Source: Bradyrhizobium sp. CB2312
Lineage (GTDB): Bacteria; Pseudomonadota; Alphaproteobacteria; Rhizobiales; Xanthobacteraceae
Length of the DNA: 64,000 bases
Assembly: GCF_029714425.1 (NCBI RefSeq)
Contig: NZ_CP121668.1
Coordinates: 868,001-932,000 of the forward strand
Direction: 5' to 3'
The notes beneath the pieces were generated by a model. The model worked only from the letters and a program-made list of their open reading frames with translations. It ran no database searches and was not told where the DNA came from. Below are positions 25,033 through 33,785 of this stretch, one piece after another. Every line of letters begins with the position of its first letter. The stretch's first letter is position 1. The translations under genes and the position numbers were made by a program.

Positions 25033-25081
25033 CTCGTGGAGGCTGTCTTGGTCCAAACTCTTACGTCGGAGGCGACTCCGC

Positions 25082-25126
25082 CCTCATCCCGAGGAGCCCG
25101 CCCAAGCGGGCGTCTCGAAGGATGGG
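25082..25126. repeat. CCTCATCC-GAGGAGC repeat, short copy
   Basis: CCTCATCCCGAGGAGCCCGC and the following GGGCGTCTCGAAGGATGG match the left part of the element at 43103-43236. Only this half is present here. Confidence 0.65.
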
Positions 25127-25184
25127 CCACAGGGGAACTGCTTCTCGTGTTCGGCCGTGCCGGCTCCGGAATCAGCGCCACTGA

Positions 25185-25688
25185 TCAACGCTTGCGGCGC
25201 GCCCGGGTGCGTGCCGCCTTCTTTGCGGCAGCGGAGCGAACCTTCGCTCCCTTGGTGTGGCTCGCTTTCCGCGCGGCCGCCGAACGGGACGCTGCGGTTC
25301 GCCGGCTTGCGGCGCGCTTGCCCTGCTTCGACAGCGCGCTCCGCGACGCGGTCGAGCGCGGCTCCTTCCTCAACACGCCTTCGACAGCGCGCGACACCTT
25401 TGGCCGGCGCTTCGGCGTGCGTTTGCCCTGACCGACCTCATAGGCGTATTTGGCGCTGCGGCGCGTCGACTTCTTGGTGCGGCCTTTGCGCGGCGGCGGC
25501 AAATCGACACCGGCGCGGCGCGCCTCGGACAGGCCGATGGCGATGGCCTGTTTGGTCGAGCGCGCGCCGTGCTTGCCCTTCCTGATCTTGTCGATCTCGT
25601 CCTTGACGAACTCGCCGGCCTGCGTGCTGGCCGATTTGCCGACACGCTTGTCCTGCTTCGCTTTGCGGATGACTTCCTGTCTTGGCAT
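25185..25688 (-). CDS. DUF6496-type basic protein with histone-like tail
   Basis: A 167-residue, very basic protein. The N-terminal ~65 residues (MPRQEVIRKAKQDKRVGKSA... with GEFVKDEIDKIRKGKHGARS) match the DUF6496 pattern; the rest is a Lys/Arg/Ala/Ser tail resembling histone H1 or alphaproteobacterial nucleoid-associated proteins. Nucleic-acid binding is likely from the charge, not proven. It is monocistronic on the minus strand, with a GC-biased low-complexity tail that creates many false overlapping frames. Confidence 0.8.
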   Translation of the reverse strand: MPRQEVIRKAKQDKRVGKSASTQAGEFVKDEIDKIRKGKHGARSTKQAIAIGLSEARRAGVDLPPPRKGRTKKSTRRSAKYAYEVGQGKRTPKRRPKVSRAVEGVLRKEPRSTASRSALSKQGKRAASRRTAASRSAAARKASHTKGAKVRSAAAKKAARTRARRKR

Positions 25689-25755
25689 GGGTCAAAATCC
25701 CGTTTCAGTCACAGGGGTGTCTGACCGCAACGCACGACGCGGAAGATTGATCCTA

Positions 25756-26538
25756 TCAGCCTCTCAATGCCGCGAGCAGCTCATCCGGGCGTTCGGCCAT
25801 GATCATGTGGCCCGCGCCCGGCACCATGACGGTCTTCGCGTGCGGGATCGCGGCCGCGAGCGCCTTGCCCGCCTTCGCCGGTGTCATCATGTCCCGCTCC
25901 CCGAGGATGAGCGTCGTCGGCACCTTCACGCTCGCGGCCGCGGCAAGCGCATTCGCGTAGGCATTGCAGGCCGACAAATCCCTGAACAGCACGCCCGGCT
26001 CGCATGACTTCAGGACCGCCTGCGCGCCGCCATGCATCCACAGGCCAGGCGCAAGACTGCCGCCGAGCTCGGCATTGAAGCCGAGCCCCCAGATCGAGAC
26101 CATGTCGTTGGCATCCTGCGAATTGGCTTCGGCGGCCTTGAGCAGATCCGGGCCGACCGTCATGGTCGCGGCGGTGCCGATCAGGCTCAGCGCCGACACC
26201 TTGTCGGGATGCCGTGCCGCCGTCTCCAGCGAGATCAGCGAGCCCATGGAATGTCCGATCAGATGCGCCTTCGCAGCTCCTGCCGCATCGAGCAGTGCAG
26301 CGGTCCAGTCGGCCATCTCGGCGATGCTACCGAGCGAAGGGCCGGGGGAGCGACCGTGACCGGGCAGGTCGGGCGCCAGCACGCCAAAGCCGTGATGCGC
26401 AAACCAGCGCGTGTGCAGCGCCCAGGTCGAATGATCGAAGCCGGCGCCGTGAATGAAGACCACGGTCGGCAGGGACTTGTCGAAGTCGCGGCCGCCATTC
26501 GCGACGAACACATCGGTGCCGTTGACGGAGAGGTTCAT
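25756..26538 (-). CDS. Alpha/beta-fold hydrolase
   Basis: Hydrolase of 260 residues. The nucleophile elbow GHSMGSL (Ser at about residue 97) and C-terminal GAGHMIMAERP give the catalytic Ser and His; the acid is in the LGERD(MM) segment. HGAGFDHSTWA provides the HGxG-like oxyanion region. It begins 4 bp after the metY stop codon, so the two form an operon. Such a pair suggests hydrolysis of a thioester or ester linked to homocysteine or methionine metabolism, but the substrate is unknown. Confidence 0.88.
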   Translation of the reverse strand: MNLSVNGTDVFVANGGRDFDKSLPTVVFIHGAGFDHSTWALHTRWFAHHGFGVLAPDLPGHGRSPGPSLGSIAEMADWTAALLDAAGAAKAHLIGHSMGSLISLETAARHPDKVSALSLIGTAATMTVGPDLLKAAEANSQDANDMVSIWGLGFNAELGGSLAPGLWMHGGAQAVLKSCEPGVLFRDLSACNAYANALAAAASVKVPTTLILGERDMMTPAKAGKALAAAIPHAKTVMVPGAGHMIMAERPDELLAALRG

Positions 26539-26542
26539 GGCG

Positions 26543-27838
26543 TCAGACCTTTTGCGAGATGCGCAGCGCCTGCGCCAGATCGTCGATGATGTCGGAGGCG
26601 GTCTCGATGCCGACCGAGAGCCGCACCAGCTCCTCGCCGATGCCGGCCGCCTTGAGCTGCTCGGCGTCCATCTGCTGATGCGTGGTCGAGGCGGGGTGGA
26701 TCACCAGCGTCTTGGCGTCGCCGACATTGGCGAGATGGCTGATCATGCGCAGCGATTCGATGAACTTGCGCCCGGCAGGCCGGCCGCCCTTGATACCGAA
26801 GGAGACGATCGAGCCGGCGCCGCGCGGCAGCAATGTCTTTGCGAGTTGATAGTCCGTGTGATCCTCGAGCGACGGATGCAGCACCCAGTCAACAGCCTTG
26901 TTCGACTTCAGCGCCTCCAGCACCAGATGCGTATTCTGCATGTGCCGGTCCATGCGCACGCCGAGCGTCTCGACGCCCTGCAAGAGCTGGAACGCGTCGG
27001 TCGGCGACAGGCAGGCGCCGAAATCGCGCAGGCCCTCGGTGCGCGCGCGCATGATGAACGCCGCCGTGCCGAACTGCTCGTCGAAGACGATGCCGTGATA
27101 GCCGCCATACGGCTCGGTCAGCACAGCAAACTTGCCTGAGTCGCGCCAGTCGAAGCGGCCGCCGTCGACGATGGCGCCGCCGATCGCGATGCCGTGGCCG
27201 CCGATCCATTTGGTCGCCGAATGCATCACGATGTCGGCGCCCAGCTCGATCGGGCGGCTGAGATAGGGCGTGGCAAAGGTGTTGTCGATCAACAGCGGAA
27301 TCCTTGCCTCATGCGCGATCGCCGCGACCTTGGGAATGTCGAGCACCTCGAGCCCGGGATTGCCGATGGTCTCGCCGATCACAAGCTTCGTGTTCGGCTT
27401 GATCGCCGCGCGGAACGCGTCGAGATCGCGCGGCTTCACGAACGTGGTGGTGATGCCGAAGCGCGGCAGCGTATGCGCCAGAAGGTTGATGGTGCCGCCA
27501 TAGAGCGAGCTCGACGCCACGATATGGTCGCCTGCATTGAGCAGCGTCGCGATGCCCAGATGCAGCGCGGCCATGCCGCTCGCGGTGCAGATCGCGCCCA
27601 CGCCCCCTTCGAGCGCCGCGAGCCGCTCCTCCAGCACGCCGGTGGTCGGATTGGAGATGCGCGTATAGATGTGGCCGGCGCGCTCCAGGTTGAACAGCGC
27701 AGCCGCGTGGTCGGAATCCTGGAACACGTAGGACGTGGTCTGGTAGATCGGCACCGCCCGGGCGCCGGTCGCGGGATCCGGATGCTGGCCCGCATGCAGG
27801 CTCAGGGTTTCGAAGGCAGGCGGTTTCGGCGCGGGCAT
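26543..27838 (-). CDS. metY: O-acetylhomoserine sulfhydrylase (MetY type)
   Basis: PLP enzyme of the Cys/Met metabolism family, 431 residues, converting O-acetylhomoserine and sulfide to homocysteine. The PLP lysine lies in MHSATKWIGGHG, and the N-terminal FETLSLHAGQHPDPATGARAVPIYQTTSY plus the C-terminal SVGIETASDIIDDLAQAL are diagnostic. The 431-residue length favours MetY over shorter MetZ/MetB. Together with the sulfonate-binding protein nearby it gives the region a sulfur-assimilation theme. A methanethiol-using variant cannot be excluded. Confidence 0.92.
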   Translation of the reverse strand: MPAPKPPAFETLSLHAGQHPDPATGARAVPIYQTTSYVFQDSDHAAALFNLERAGHIYTRISNPTTGVLEERLAALEGGVGAICTASGMAALHLGIATLLNAGDHIVASSSLYGGTINLLAHTLPRFGITTTFVKPRDLDAFRAAIKPNTKLVIGETIGNPGLEVLDIPKVAAIAHEARIPLLIDNTFATPYLSRPIELGADIVMHSATKWIGGHGIAIGGAIVDGGRFDWRDSGKFAVLTEPYGGYHGIVFDEQFGTAAFIMRARTEGLRDFGACLSPTDAFQLLQGVETLGVRMDRHMQNTHLVLEALKSNKAVDWVLHPSLEDHTDYQLAKTLLPRGAGSIVSFGIKGGRPAGRKFIESLRMISHLANVGDAKTLVIHPASTTHQQMDAEQLKAAGIGEELVRLSVGIETASDIIDDLAQALRISQKV

Positions 27839-27929
27839 GCGTGGCCTCGTTGGTCAGTCGGCGAGGCGGCTCTTGTGCCACAAAACCGAGCGGCACGTCA
27901 GCCCATTGACAGGGCAGCATCGGCGGTGC

Positions 27930-28077
27930 GCCCCCTCGCCCCGTTCTTACGGGGAGAGGGTTGGGGGTGAGGGGCTCTATCCGCGATCGTGGTGACCGTT
28001 GGACTCGCGGAGACTCCCCCTCACCCGGAATTTGCTACGCAAATTCCGGCCTCTCCCCGCACGCGGGGAGAGGCGAA
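27930..28077. repeat. CTCTCCCC/GGGGAGA inverted-repeat element, copy 2
   Basis: Left arm ...CCCCGTTCTTACGGGGAGAGG and right arm CCTCTCCCCGCACGCGGGGAG, with an internal GGAATTTGC/GCAAATTCC stem. It fills the space between the divergently placed end of iclR and start of metY. Same family as 22432-22585. Confidence 0.75.
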
Positions 28078-28078
28078 G

Positions 28079-28870
28079 CTACCCGCCGATCGCCTGCTCG
28101 ATGATCCGCGCCTCCCGCAGCAAAATCTCCGCGACCTCCTGCTCGCGCCTTGGCCCGAGCCTCGTCCGGACGGCGGAGACCGTCATCGCCGCGGCGGGCT
28201 GGCCATCCGGGGTCTTGATCCAGGTCGAGATCGATTTCGTGCCCTGTATGAGGCCGATCTCTCTCATGTAGTAGCCGCGCTTGCGCGCCGCGGTGACCTC
28301 GCCCAGCACGGTCGCGGCGTCGGTGTGATAGGCCTCGAACCGCTTCTCGTTGGCTGCGACGATTTTTCGCGCGTCCTGTGCCGGCATCGCGGCGAGGATG
28401 GCGACACCGGCGCTGGAGACGCCGAGTGGCCGGCGCGCGCCGATCTCGATCGACAGCACCTGGATCGGATAGACCCCGATCCTGCGATCGACGCACAGCG
28501 TGTCGTTGCCAGTCCGAACCGTCAGGAACAGCGTGTCGCCGATCTCGGTGGAGGCGCGCCGCAGCGACGGATTGGCGGCCACTAGCAGCCGCGACGGTCG
28601 CGGCCGCGCGAGCGCCAATTCCGGCACCTGGTTGCCGATGGCATAGCGGCCGCTTCGCTCGTTCCGCTCGACGATACCTTCCTCGATCAGCACGTGGACG
28701 ATGCGATGCACGGTCGGACGGGTGAGGCCGGTCGCCTGCACGACCTCGGCCAGCGGCACGCCGTCCTCGCGCCCCGCGGCAAGAATGCGCAGCACCGCGA
28801 GCGCGCGCCGGATCGTTTGTGCGCCTTGCCGCGGTTCCATCGCGCTGCGGATCGATTTTGCTCTGTCCAT
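28079..28870 (-). CDS. IclR-family transcriptional regulator
   Basis: Regulator of 263 residues with an N-terminal winged helix (about 15-75; VPLAEVVQATGLTRPTVHRIVHVL is the recognition region) and the C-terminal IclR effector domain. It diverges from the catabolic cluster at 28997-33612. A 17-bp palindrome at 28864-28880 overlaps its start codon, which argues for autorepression and control of the cluster. ATG 28840 is a possible alternative start. The effector is probably an aromatic or dicarboxylic intermediate, by analogy with the family. Confidence 0.9.
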   Translation of the reverse strand: MDRAKSIRSAMEPRQGAQTIRRALAVLRILAAGREDGVPLAEVVQATGLTRPTVHRIVHVLIEEGIVERNERSGRYAIGNQVPELALARPRPSRLLVAANPSLRRASTEIGDTLFLTVRTGNDTLCVDRRIGVYPIQVLSIEIGARRPLGVSSAGVAILAAMPAQDARKIVAANEKRFEAYHTDAATVLGEVTAARKRGYYMREIGLIQGTKSISTWIKTPDGQPAAAMTVSAVRTRLGPRREQEVAEILLREARIIEQAIGG

Positions 28871-28880
28871 AATATGGACA
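28864..28880. promoter_or_regulatory. Palindrome overlapping the iclR start codon
   Basis: TGTCCAT (28864-28870) and ATGGACA (28874-28880) are perfect arms around AAT. The left arm contains the complement of the IclR-gene start codon. Position and symmetry fit an operator used by the IclR product. Confidence 0.6.
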
Positions 28881-28996
28881 AGAACGCCACAATTCCCTCG
28901 ACAGGTAAAGCGCGCATCTGGAGATTGCGCTCCGATCGGGATGCCTTGCCGTCAGGGCAACCGACCTGAAATTGGAAGCGCCGCCGGGAGGTTAAC

Positions 28997-29962
28997 ATGA
29001 GATTAATCTGGATTGCCATAGCTGCCGCAGCCGCGATGCTGGCGGGCCCCGCATCGGCCCAGCAATGGCCGGCGCGCAACGTCAAACTGATCGTGCCCTA
29101 TCCCGCCGGCGGCAATGTCGACAGCGCCGCGCGCATCATCGCCGACAAGCTTCAGGAAAAGCTCGGCCAGCCCTTCATCATCGAGAACAAGGCCGGCGCC
29201 GGCGGCATGATCGCGGGCGAAGCCTTCGCGAAGTCGGCGCCCGATGGCTACACGCTGTTCGTCGGCGCCAACGGGCCGGTGCTGTTCGCGACCGAGATCA
29301 ACAAGCGCGAGGCCTATACCTGGAAGAAGGACTTCCTCCCCATTTCGACGATCTCGATGACGCCGCTGGTGCTCGAGGTGCATCCGTCGGTGCAGGCTAA
29401 CACCTTCAAGGAATTCATCGAGCTCGCCAAGCGCGAGCCCGGCAAGCTGACCATGGCCTCGCCCGGCCCCGGCACCACCAACCATCTGCTTAGCGAGCTG
29501 ATGCAGTCGAACCTCGACCTGCAATGGGTCACCGCGCACTACCGCGGCAACGCGCCGGCCATCAACGACCTCCTGGGCGGCCAGGTGCAGTTCGCATTCG
29601 ACCAGCTCACGGTCAGCCTCCAGCACATCAAGGCCGGCCTGTTCCGCGCGCTTGCGGTCACCAGCCCGCACCGGCTGAAGTCGCTGCCTGACGTGCCGAC
29701 CTTCGCCGAGCTCGGCTACAAGGATTTCGACGGCCAGACCTTTACCGGCCTGTTCGCGCCGGCTGGCACGCCGGGCCCGATCGTTGACAAGCTGCACGAG
29801 ACGCTGGTCGCGATCCTGAAAGACCCCGGCGTGGTCGACAAGTTCGACAAGCTCGGCGGCGAAGCAACAGTGATGACGCCCGCGGGGTTCAGGGCTTATC
29901 TCGAGCGCGAGGACGCCAAGTGGATTCCGGTCGTGCGCAAAGCCAACATCAAGGCTGACTGA
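28997..29962 (+). CDS. Bug/TctC-family tripartite tricarboxylate-type binding protein
   Basis: Periplasmic solute receptor of 321 residues with a clear signal peptide (MRLIWIAIAAAAAMLAGPASA). NVKLIVPYPAGGNVDSAARI, PFIIENKAGAGGMIAGE and LPDVPTFAELGYKDFDG are Bug-family hallmarks. These proteins bind carboxylates or amides and may deliver them to TctAB or act as sensors. GGGAGG precedes the ATG. As first gene of the IclR-controlled cluster it probably captures the compound degraded by the downstream enzymes. No TctA/TctB genes are adjacent. Confidence 0.9.
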   Translation: MRLIWIAIAAAAAMLAGPASAQQWPARNVKLIVPYPAGGNVDSAARIIADKLQEKLGQPFIIENKAGAGGMIAGEAFAKSAPDGYTLFVGANGPVLFATEINKREAYTWKKDFLPISTISMTPLVLEVHPSVQANTFKEFIELAKREPGKLTMASPGPGTTNHLLSELMQSNLDLQWVTAHYRGNAPAINDLLGGQVQFAFDQLTVSLQHIKAGLFRALAVTSPHRLKSLPDVPTFAELGYKDFDGQTFTGLFAPAGTPGPIVDKLHETLVAILKDPGVVDKFDKLGGEATVMTPAGFRAYLEREDAKWIPVVRKANIKAD

Positions 29963-29966
29963 TCGC

Positions 29967-30584
29967 ATGCGCATCGATCCCACCGAGCTCGGCGCGGAGC
30001 GCATCTACCGCCTGATGACCGGCATCGTGGTGCCGCGCCCGATCGCGTGGGTGACAAGCCTCTCCAGCAAGGGTGTGCTCAACCTCGCGCCGTTCAGCGC
30101 CTTCACCTTCGTCTCGCAGAAGCCGCCGATGCTTGCCATCAGCGTCGGCCGCAAGGGCGCCGACTACAAGGACACCGCGCACAACATCCTCGATACCGAG
30201 GAATATGTGATCCACATCGCCGATACCCCGCTGATGTCGGCGGTGCACGACAGCTCGGTCGAGCACCCGCCCGAAATCAGCGAGGTCGAGCATCTCGGGC
30301 TGGAGACGGTGCCGTGCGAGCGCATCAAGGTGCCGCGGCTTGCAGCGGCGCCGGTCGCGATGGAATGCCGCTTCCGCCAGTGCCTCGAATTCGGCGAGGC
30401 CAAGAGCCGGCTCATCGTCGGCGAGGTCGTGATGTTCCACTTGCGCGACGGCCTCGTCAACGACGGCAAGGTCGAGACCAAAGCGCTCGACCCGATCGCG
30501 CGCATCGGCGGGCCGCGCTACGCCCGGCTCGGTGAGATCGTGACGCTGAACACCGTGTTCCAGACGCCCAAATCGAAGGACTGA
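29967..30584 (+). CDS. Flavin reductase-like FMN-binding protein
   Basis: Split-barrel flavoprotein of 205 residues. PRPIAWVTSLSSKGVLNLAPFSAFTFVS is the standard N-terminal FMN-binding segment of the flavin reductase-like domain, and GEVVMFHL follows. These proteins supply reduced flavin to two-component oxygenases or have small-molecule reductase roles. The start is 4 bp after the Bug gene stop. In this cluster it may have served the luciferase-like monooxygenase downstream, which is now inactivated. Confidence 0.87.
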   Translation: MRIDPTELGAERIYRLMTGIVVPRPIAWVTSLSSKGVLNLAPFSAFTFVSQKPPMLAISVGRKGADYKDTAHNILDTEEYVIHIADTPLMSAVHDSSVEHPPEISEVEHLGLETVPCERIKVPRLAAAPVAMECRFRQCLEFGEAKSRLIVGEVVMFHLRDGLVNDGKVETKALDPIARIGGPRYARLGEIVTLNTVFQTPKSKD

Positions 30585-30637
30585 GCGCGCGGCCAAGCGC
30601 GGCGGCCTGCGGCTGAAAATCATTGGAGGAAACGACA

Positions 30638-31498
30638 ATGCGACTCGTAAGCTATCTCCTGGACGGAGAGCCGCGCTATGGCGCGGCCGTCGAAGGCGGC
30701 GTGGTCGATCTGACCAAACGGATCGGCCGCGACTTTTCCGACGTGAAGGCGCTGATCGCGGCGAACGCGCTGGCCGACGCACAAGAGGCCGCGGCCGGAC
30801 AGAAGCCGGATCACGCACTGGAAGATCTCGTCCTGCTGCCGCCGGTGCTGGCGCCGGAAAAGCTCTGGTGCATCGGCGTCAACTACGCCGAGCGCAACGC
30901 CGAATACAAGGACAATTCCGACCTGCCCAGATATCCCAGCCTGTTCGTGCGCAGCATGTCGTCGATGACCGGTTCCGGCCAGCCGCTGGAGAAGCCTGAT
31001 GTCTCCGACCAGCTCGATTACGAAGGCGAGCTCGTCATCGTGATCGGGCAGGGCGGCCGTCACATCCCGCGCGAGAGGGCCTTCGCGCACATCTTCGGCA
31101 TGACGCTGTGCAACGAGGGCACGATCCGCGACTGGCTGCGCCACGGCAAGTTCAACGTCACGCAGGGCAAGAATTTCGACCGCTCCGGCAGCATCGGGCC
31201 GTGGATCGTCACCGCGGACGAGCTCGATCCGCGCGGGCCGCACGACATCGTCACCCGCGTCAACGGCGAGGTGCGCCAGCAGGACACGACCGAGCGGCTG
31301 ATGTTCCCGTTCGACTTCCTGATCTCCTATCTCTCCACCTTCGCCACGCTGAAGCCCGGCGACATGATCGTGACGGGCACGCCGACCGGCGCCGGCGCAC
31401 GCTTCGATCCGCCGCGCTGGCTCAAGGTGGGCGACGTCGTCGAGGTCGAGTCCAGCCGCATCGGCGTGCTGCGCAACACCGTCGCCGCGGAGAGTTAA
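30638..31498 (+). CDS. Fumarylacetoacetate hydrolase-family enzyme
   Basis: FAH-fold enzyme of 286 residues. WCIGVNYAERNAEY, the metal-ligand segment DYEGELVIVIG and TGTPTGAGARFDPPRWLKVGDVVEVE are typical of the hydrolase/isomerase-decarboxylase branch acting on beta-diketo or ring-cleavage acids. TTGGAGGAAAC is a strong ribosome binding site. Following genes encode an HpaH-like hydratase and RidA, so it probably acts on an aromatic ring-cleavage product, as HpaG does in the homoprotocatechuate route. Confidence 0.9.
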   Translation: MRLVSYLLDGEPRYGAAVEGGVVDLTKRIGRDFSDVKALIAANALADAQEAAAGQKPDHALEDLVLLPPVLAPEKLWCIGVNYAERNAEYKDNSDLPRYPSLFVRSMSSMTGSGQPLEKPDVSDQLDYEGELVIVIGQGGRHIPRERAFAHIFGMTLCNEGTIRDWLRHGKFNVTQGKNFDRSGSIGPWIVTADELDPRGPHDIVTRVNGEVRQQDTTERLMFPFDFLISYLSTFATLKPGDMIVTGTPTGAGARFDPPRWLKVGDVVEVESSRIGVLRNTVAAES

Positions 31499-31501
31499 AT
31501 C

Positions 31502-32305
31502 ATGCTGGACAGCGCGACGATCGAACGCCTGGCCGCGTGCCTCGATGAGGCCGAGCGCAGCAAGGCGCTGATCCCGATGTTCTCGAAGGAATATCCCGAT
31601 TTCAGCATCGAGGACGCCTACGCCATCCAGCGCGCCTGGACCAAACTCCAGCTCGGCCGTGGCCGCGTCATCAAGGGCCACAAGATCGGCCTGACCTCGA
31701 AGGCGATGCAGAACGCAGTCGGCATCAACGAGCCCGATTACGGCGTGCTGTTCGCCGATATGTTCTATGCCGATGCGACGCCGATCCCGTTCGACCGCTT
31801 CCAAGCGCCAAGAATCGAGGTCGAGCTCGCCTTCGTGCTGAAGGCGCCGCTGCGCGGGCCCGACTGCACCATCTTCGACGTGCTCAACGCCACCGACTAC
31901 GTCACGCCCGCGCTGGAGATCCTGGAGACGCGCATGCACCGCGTCGATCCCGAGACCGGCAAGATGCGCAAAGTCATGGACACGATCTCGGACAACGCGG
32001 CCAACGCCGCGCTGGTGCTCGGCGGCCGGCCGATCCGCCCGATGGATGCGGATTTGCGCTGGATCGGCGCGCTGTTGTTCCGCAACGGCGAGGTCGAGGA
32101 GACCGGGCTTGCCGCCGGCGTGCTCAATCACCCCGCCAACGGCATCGCCTGGCTCGCCAACCGCCTCGCGCCGCATGACGAGCATCTCGCCGCCGGCGAG
32201 GTGGTGCTGGCGGGATCGTTCACGCGTCCGGTCGATATCCGTCGCGGCGACACGTTCCACGCGGATTATGGCGCGTTCGGCTCGGTGTCGTGCCAGTTCG
32301 TCTGA
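31502..32305 (+). CDS. 2-oxo-hepta-4-ene-1,7-dioate hydratase-like enzyme
   Basis: Hydratase/decarboxylase of the HpaH/MhpD family, 267 residues. [12 protein letters not shown], the metal-site segment [10 protein letters not shown] and the acidic residues that follow, and [23 protein letters not shown] are characteristic. It starts 3 bp after the FAH gene. The pair HpaG-like plus HpaH-like indicates hydration of a 2-oxo-dienoate after ring opening. The extradiol dioxygenase and aldolase of a full homoprotocatechuate pathway are absent, so the true substrate differs or the rest lies elsewhere. Confidence 0.88.
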   Translation: MLDSATIERLAACLDEAERSKALIPMFSKEYPDFSIEDAYAIQRAWTKLQLGRGRVIKGHKIGLTSKAMQNAVGINEPDYGVLFADMFYADATPIPFDRFQAPRIEVELAFVLKAPLRGPDCTIFDVLNATDYVTPALEILETRMHRVDPETGKMRKVMDTISDNAANAALVLGGRPIRPMDADLRWIGALLFRNGEVEETGLAAGVLNHPANGIAWLANRLAPHDEHLAAGEVVLAGSFTRPVDIRRGDTFHADYGAFGSVSCQFV

Positions 32306-32330
32306 ACCAACAACAAACAGGGAGCGCATC

Positions 32331-32723
32331 ATGACGGGTCAGTCGCGGCGCAAGAGCATCCACATCGGCGGCTTCAAGCACGCCAATCCGATCCCGAACG
32401 CCTGCCGCATCGGCAATCTCGTGATGTCCGGGGTCATCCTCGGCCGCGACGCGGCCGGTGTGATGCCCGAGAGCCTCGACGCCCAATGCGCCAACATGTT
32501 CGCGCATATGAAGGCGACCGTGGAGGCCGCCGGCGGCAGCACCGACGACATCATCAAGATGACGGTGTGGCTGAAGGACCGCACGCAGCGCGGGCCGGTC
32601 AATGTCGAGTGGCTCAAGATGTTTCCGGACGAGCATTCGCGCCCGGCGCGCCACGCGCTGCCGATGGACAACATGGATGGCGGCGCGCTGGTGCAGTGCG
32701 ACTTCACCGCCGTGATCGACTGA
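32331..32723 (+). CDS. RidA/YjgF-family deaminase-like protein
   Basis: Small trimeric-fold protein of 130 residues. PIPNACRIGNLVMSGVILGRD, DIIKMTVWLKDRT and SRPARHALPM, including the conserved Arg that binds carboxylates, fit RidA. Housekeeping RidA hydrolyses reactive enamines and imines; pathway members can act as 2-aminomuconate deaminases. Its location among ring-cleavage enzymes suggests removal of an imine or amino group, which points to a nitrogen-containing aromatic substrate (inference). Confidence 0.88.
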   Translation: MTGQSRRKSIHIGGFKHANPIPNACRIGNLVMSGVILGRDAAGVMPESLDAQCANMFAHMKATVEAAGGSTDDIIKMTVWLKDRTQRGPVNVEWLKMFPDEHSRPARHALPMDNMDGGALVQCDFTAVID

Positions 32724-32736
32724 AGGAGTTTTGCGC

Positions 32737-33612
32737 ATGCCGACCTATCTGCCGTTCGATCCCAATCCGCGCCGCCCGGTCAAGGCGCCGCCGCCGAAGA
32801 CCATCGACAGCCAGTTCCACGTGCTCGGGCCCATCGACAAATATCCGGAGCGTCCTGGTGCTGCCTATCGGATGCCGACCGCGACCTGGGAAGCGGCGCT
32901 GCGCATGCACAAGGCGCTCGGCATCGAGCGCGGCATCATCGTGCAGACCACGACCTACGGCGCCGACCATGCCGTCGTGCTCGACGCTCTCGCCGCGATG
33001 GGTCCGAACTATCGCGGCTGCGCCAACGCGCTGGTGTTCGCCGAGGCGAGCGACTCCTATCTCGGCAAGCTGCATGACGCCGGCGTGCGCGGCGCGCGCT
33101 TCAGCTTCCGCCAGGAGCTCGGCGCGGTGCTGTCGGACGCCGATTTCGCGCGTGCCATCGCGCGCATCCGCGAACTCGGCTGGTACGTCAAGATCCAGCC
33201 GGAGAAGGACGGCATCGTCTCCAGCGTCGCCAAGTACGAAAATCTCGACGTGCCCGTGCTGATCGACCACATGGCGCGGCCTGATCCCGAGGCCGGCAAG
33301 AACGATCCGAACCTGCGCAAGATGCTGGAACTGCTCAAGAAGGGCAATTTCTGGGTCATGCTGTCGCTCGGCGAGAAGACCTCGAAGGCCGGCGCTCCCT
33401 ACGACGACGTGATCCCGATCGCGCGCGCCTATACCGAGGCCGCCATCGACCGCTGCGTCTGGGCCAGCGACTGGCCGCATCCGGTCTCCGTGAAGCAGCC
33501 GCCGAACGATGCCGATTTGCTCGAGCTGATGTATCGCTACGCGCCCGATCAGGCGGAGCTCGAGAAGATCCTAGTGCACAATCCGGCGAAGCTGTTCGGG
33601 TTTCCGGACTAG
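32737..33612 (+). CDS. Amidohydrolase-family (LigI-like) hydrolase
   Basis: TIM-barrel hydrolase of 291 residues of the Amidohydro_2 group containing 2-pyrone-4,6-dicarboxylate lactonase. The N-terminal HxH motif reads Gln-x-His (TIDSQFHVLGP), so the first metal ligand is changed, while the C-terminal Asp is kept in VWASDWPHPV. Family members such as LigI act without metal. GAAGGAG precedes the ATG at 32737. It is the last intact gene of the cluster and probably opens a lactone or cyclic intermediate. Confidence 0.86.
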   Translation: MPTYLPFDPNPRRPVKAPPPKTIDSQFHVLGPIDKYPERPGAAYRMPTATWEAALRMHKALGIERGIIVQTTTYGADHAVVLDALAAMGPNYRGCANALVFAEASDSYLGKLHDAGVRGARFSFRQELGAVLSDADFARAIARIRELGWYVKIQPEKDGIVSSVAKYENLDVPVLIDHMARPDPEAGKNDPNLRKMLELLKKGNFWVMLSLGEKTSKAGAPYDDVIPIARAYTEAAIDRCVWASDWPHPVSVKQPPNDADLLELMYRYAPDQAELEKILVHNPAKLFGFPD

Positions 33613-33634
33613 AGGCCTCGGATCTCGCCGCGAA

Positions 33635-33768
33635 CGCGGTGCACTCGCTCTCCCGCTTGCGGGAGAGGGGCGGGGTGAGGGCTCTTTCCTCTCGGGGATT
33701 GTCCCATTGCGGAAGACACCCTCTCCCCAACTCTCCCCCACGCGCGGAGGAGGGGGCGCAGCTCCGTC
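33635..33768. repeat. CTCTCCCGC/CTCTCCCC inverted-repeat element, copy 3
   Basis: GCTCTCCCGCTTGCGGGAGA forms one hairpin and a degenerate partner ending CTCCCCCACGCGCGGAGGAG the other. It lies between the convergent amidohydrolase and monooxygenase pseudogene. Confidence 0.7.
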
Positions 33769-33785
33769 GAGGCGCTACGAACCGC

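Noticed and set aside
30620..32332. 570-codon minus-strand frame opposite the FAH-type and HpaH-type genes
   Set aside because: Shadow of two intact catabolic genes; composition is His/Arg/Asp-biased noise.
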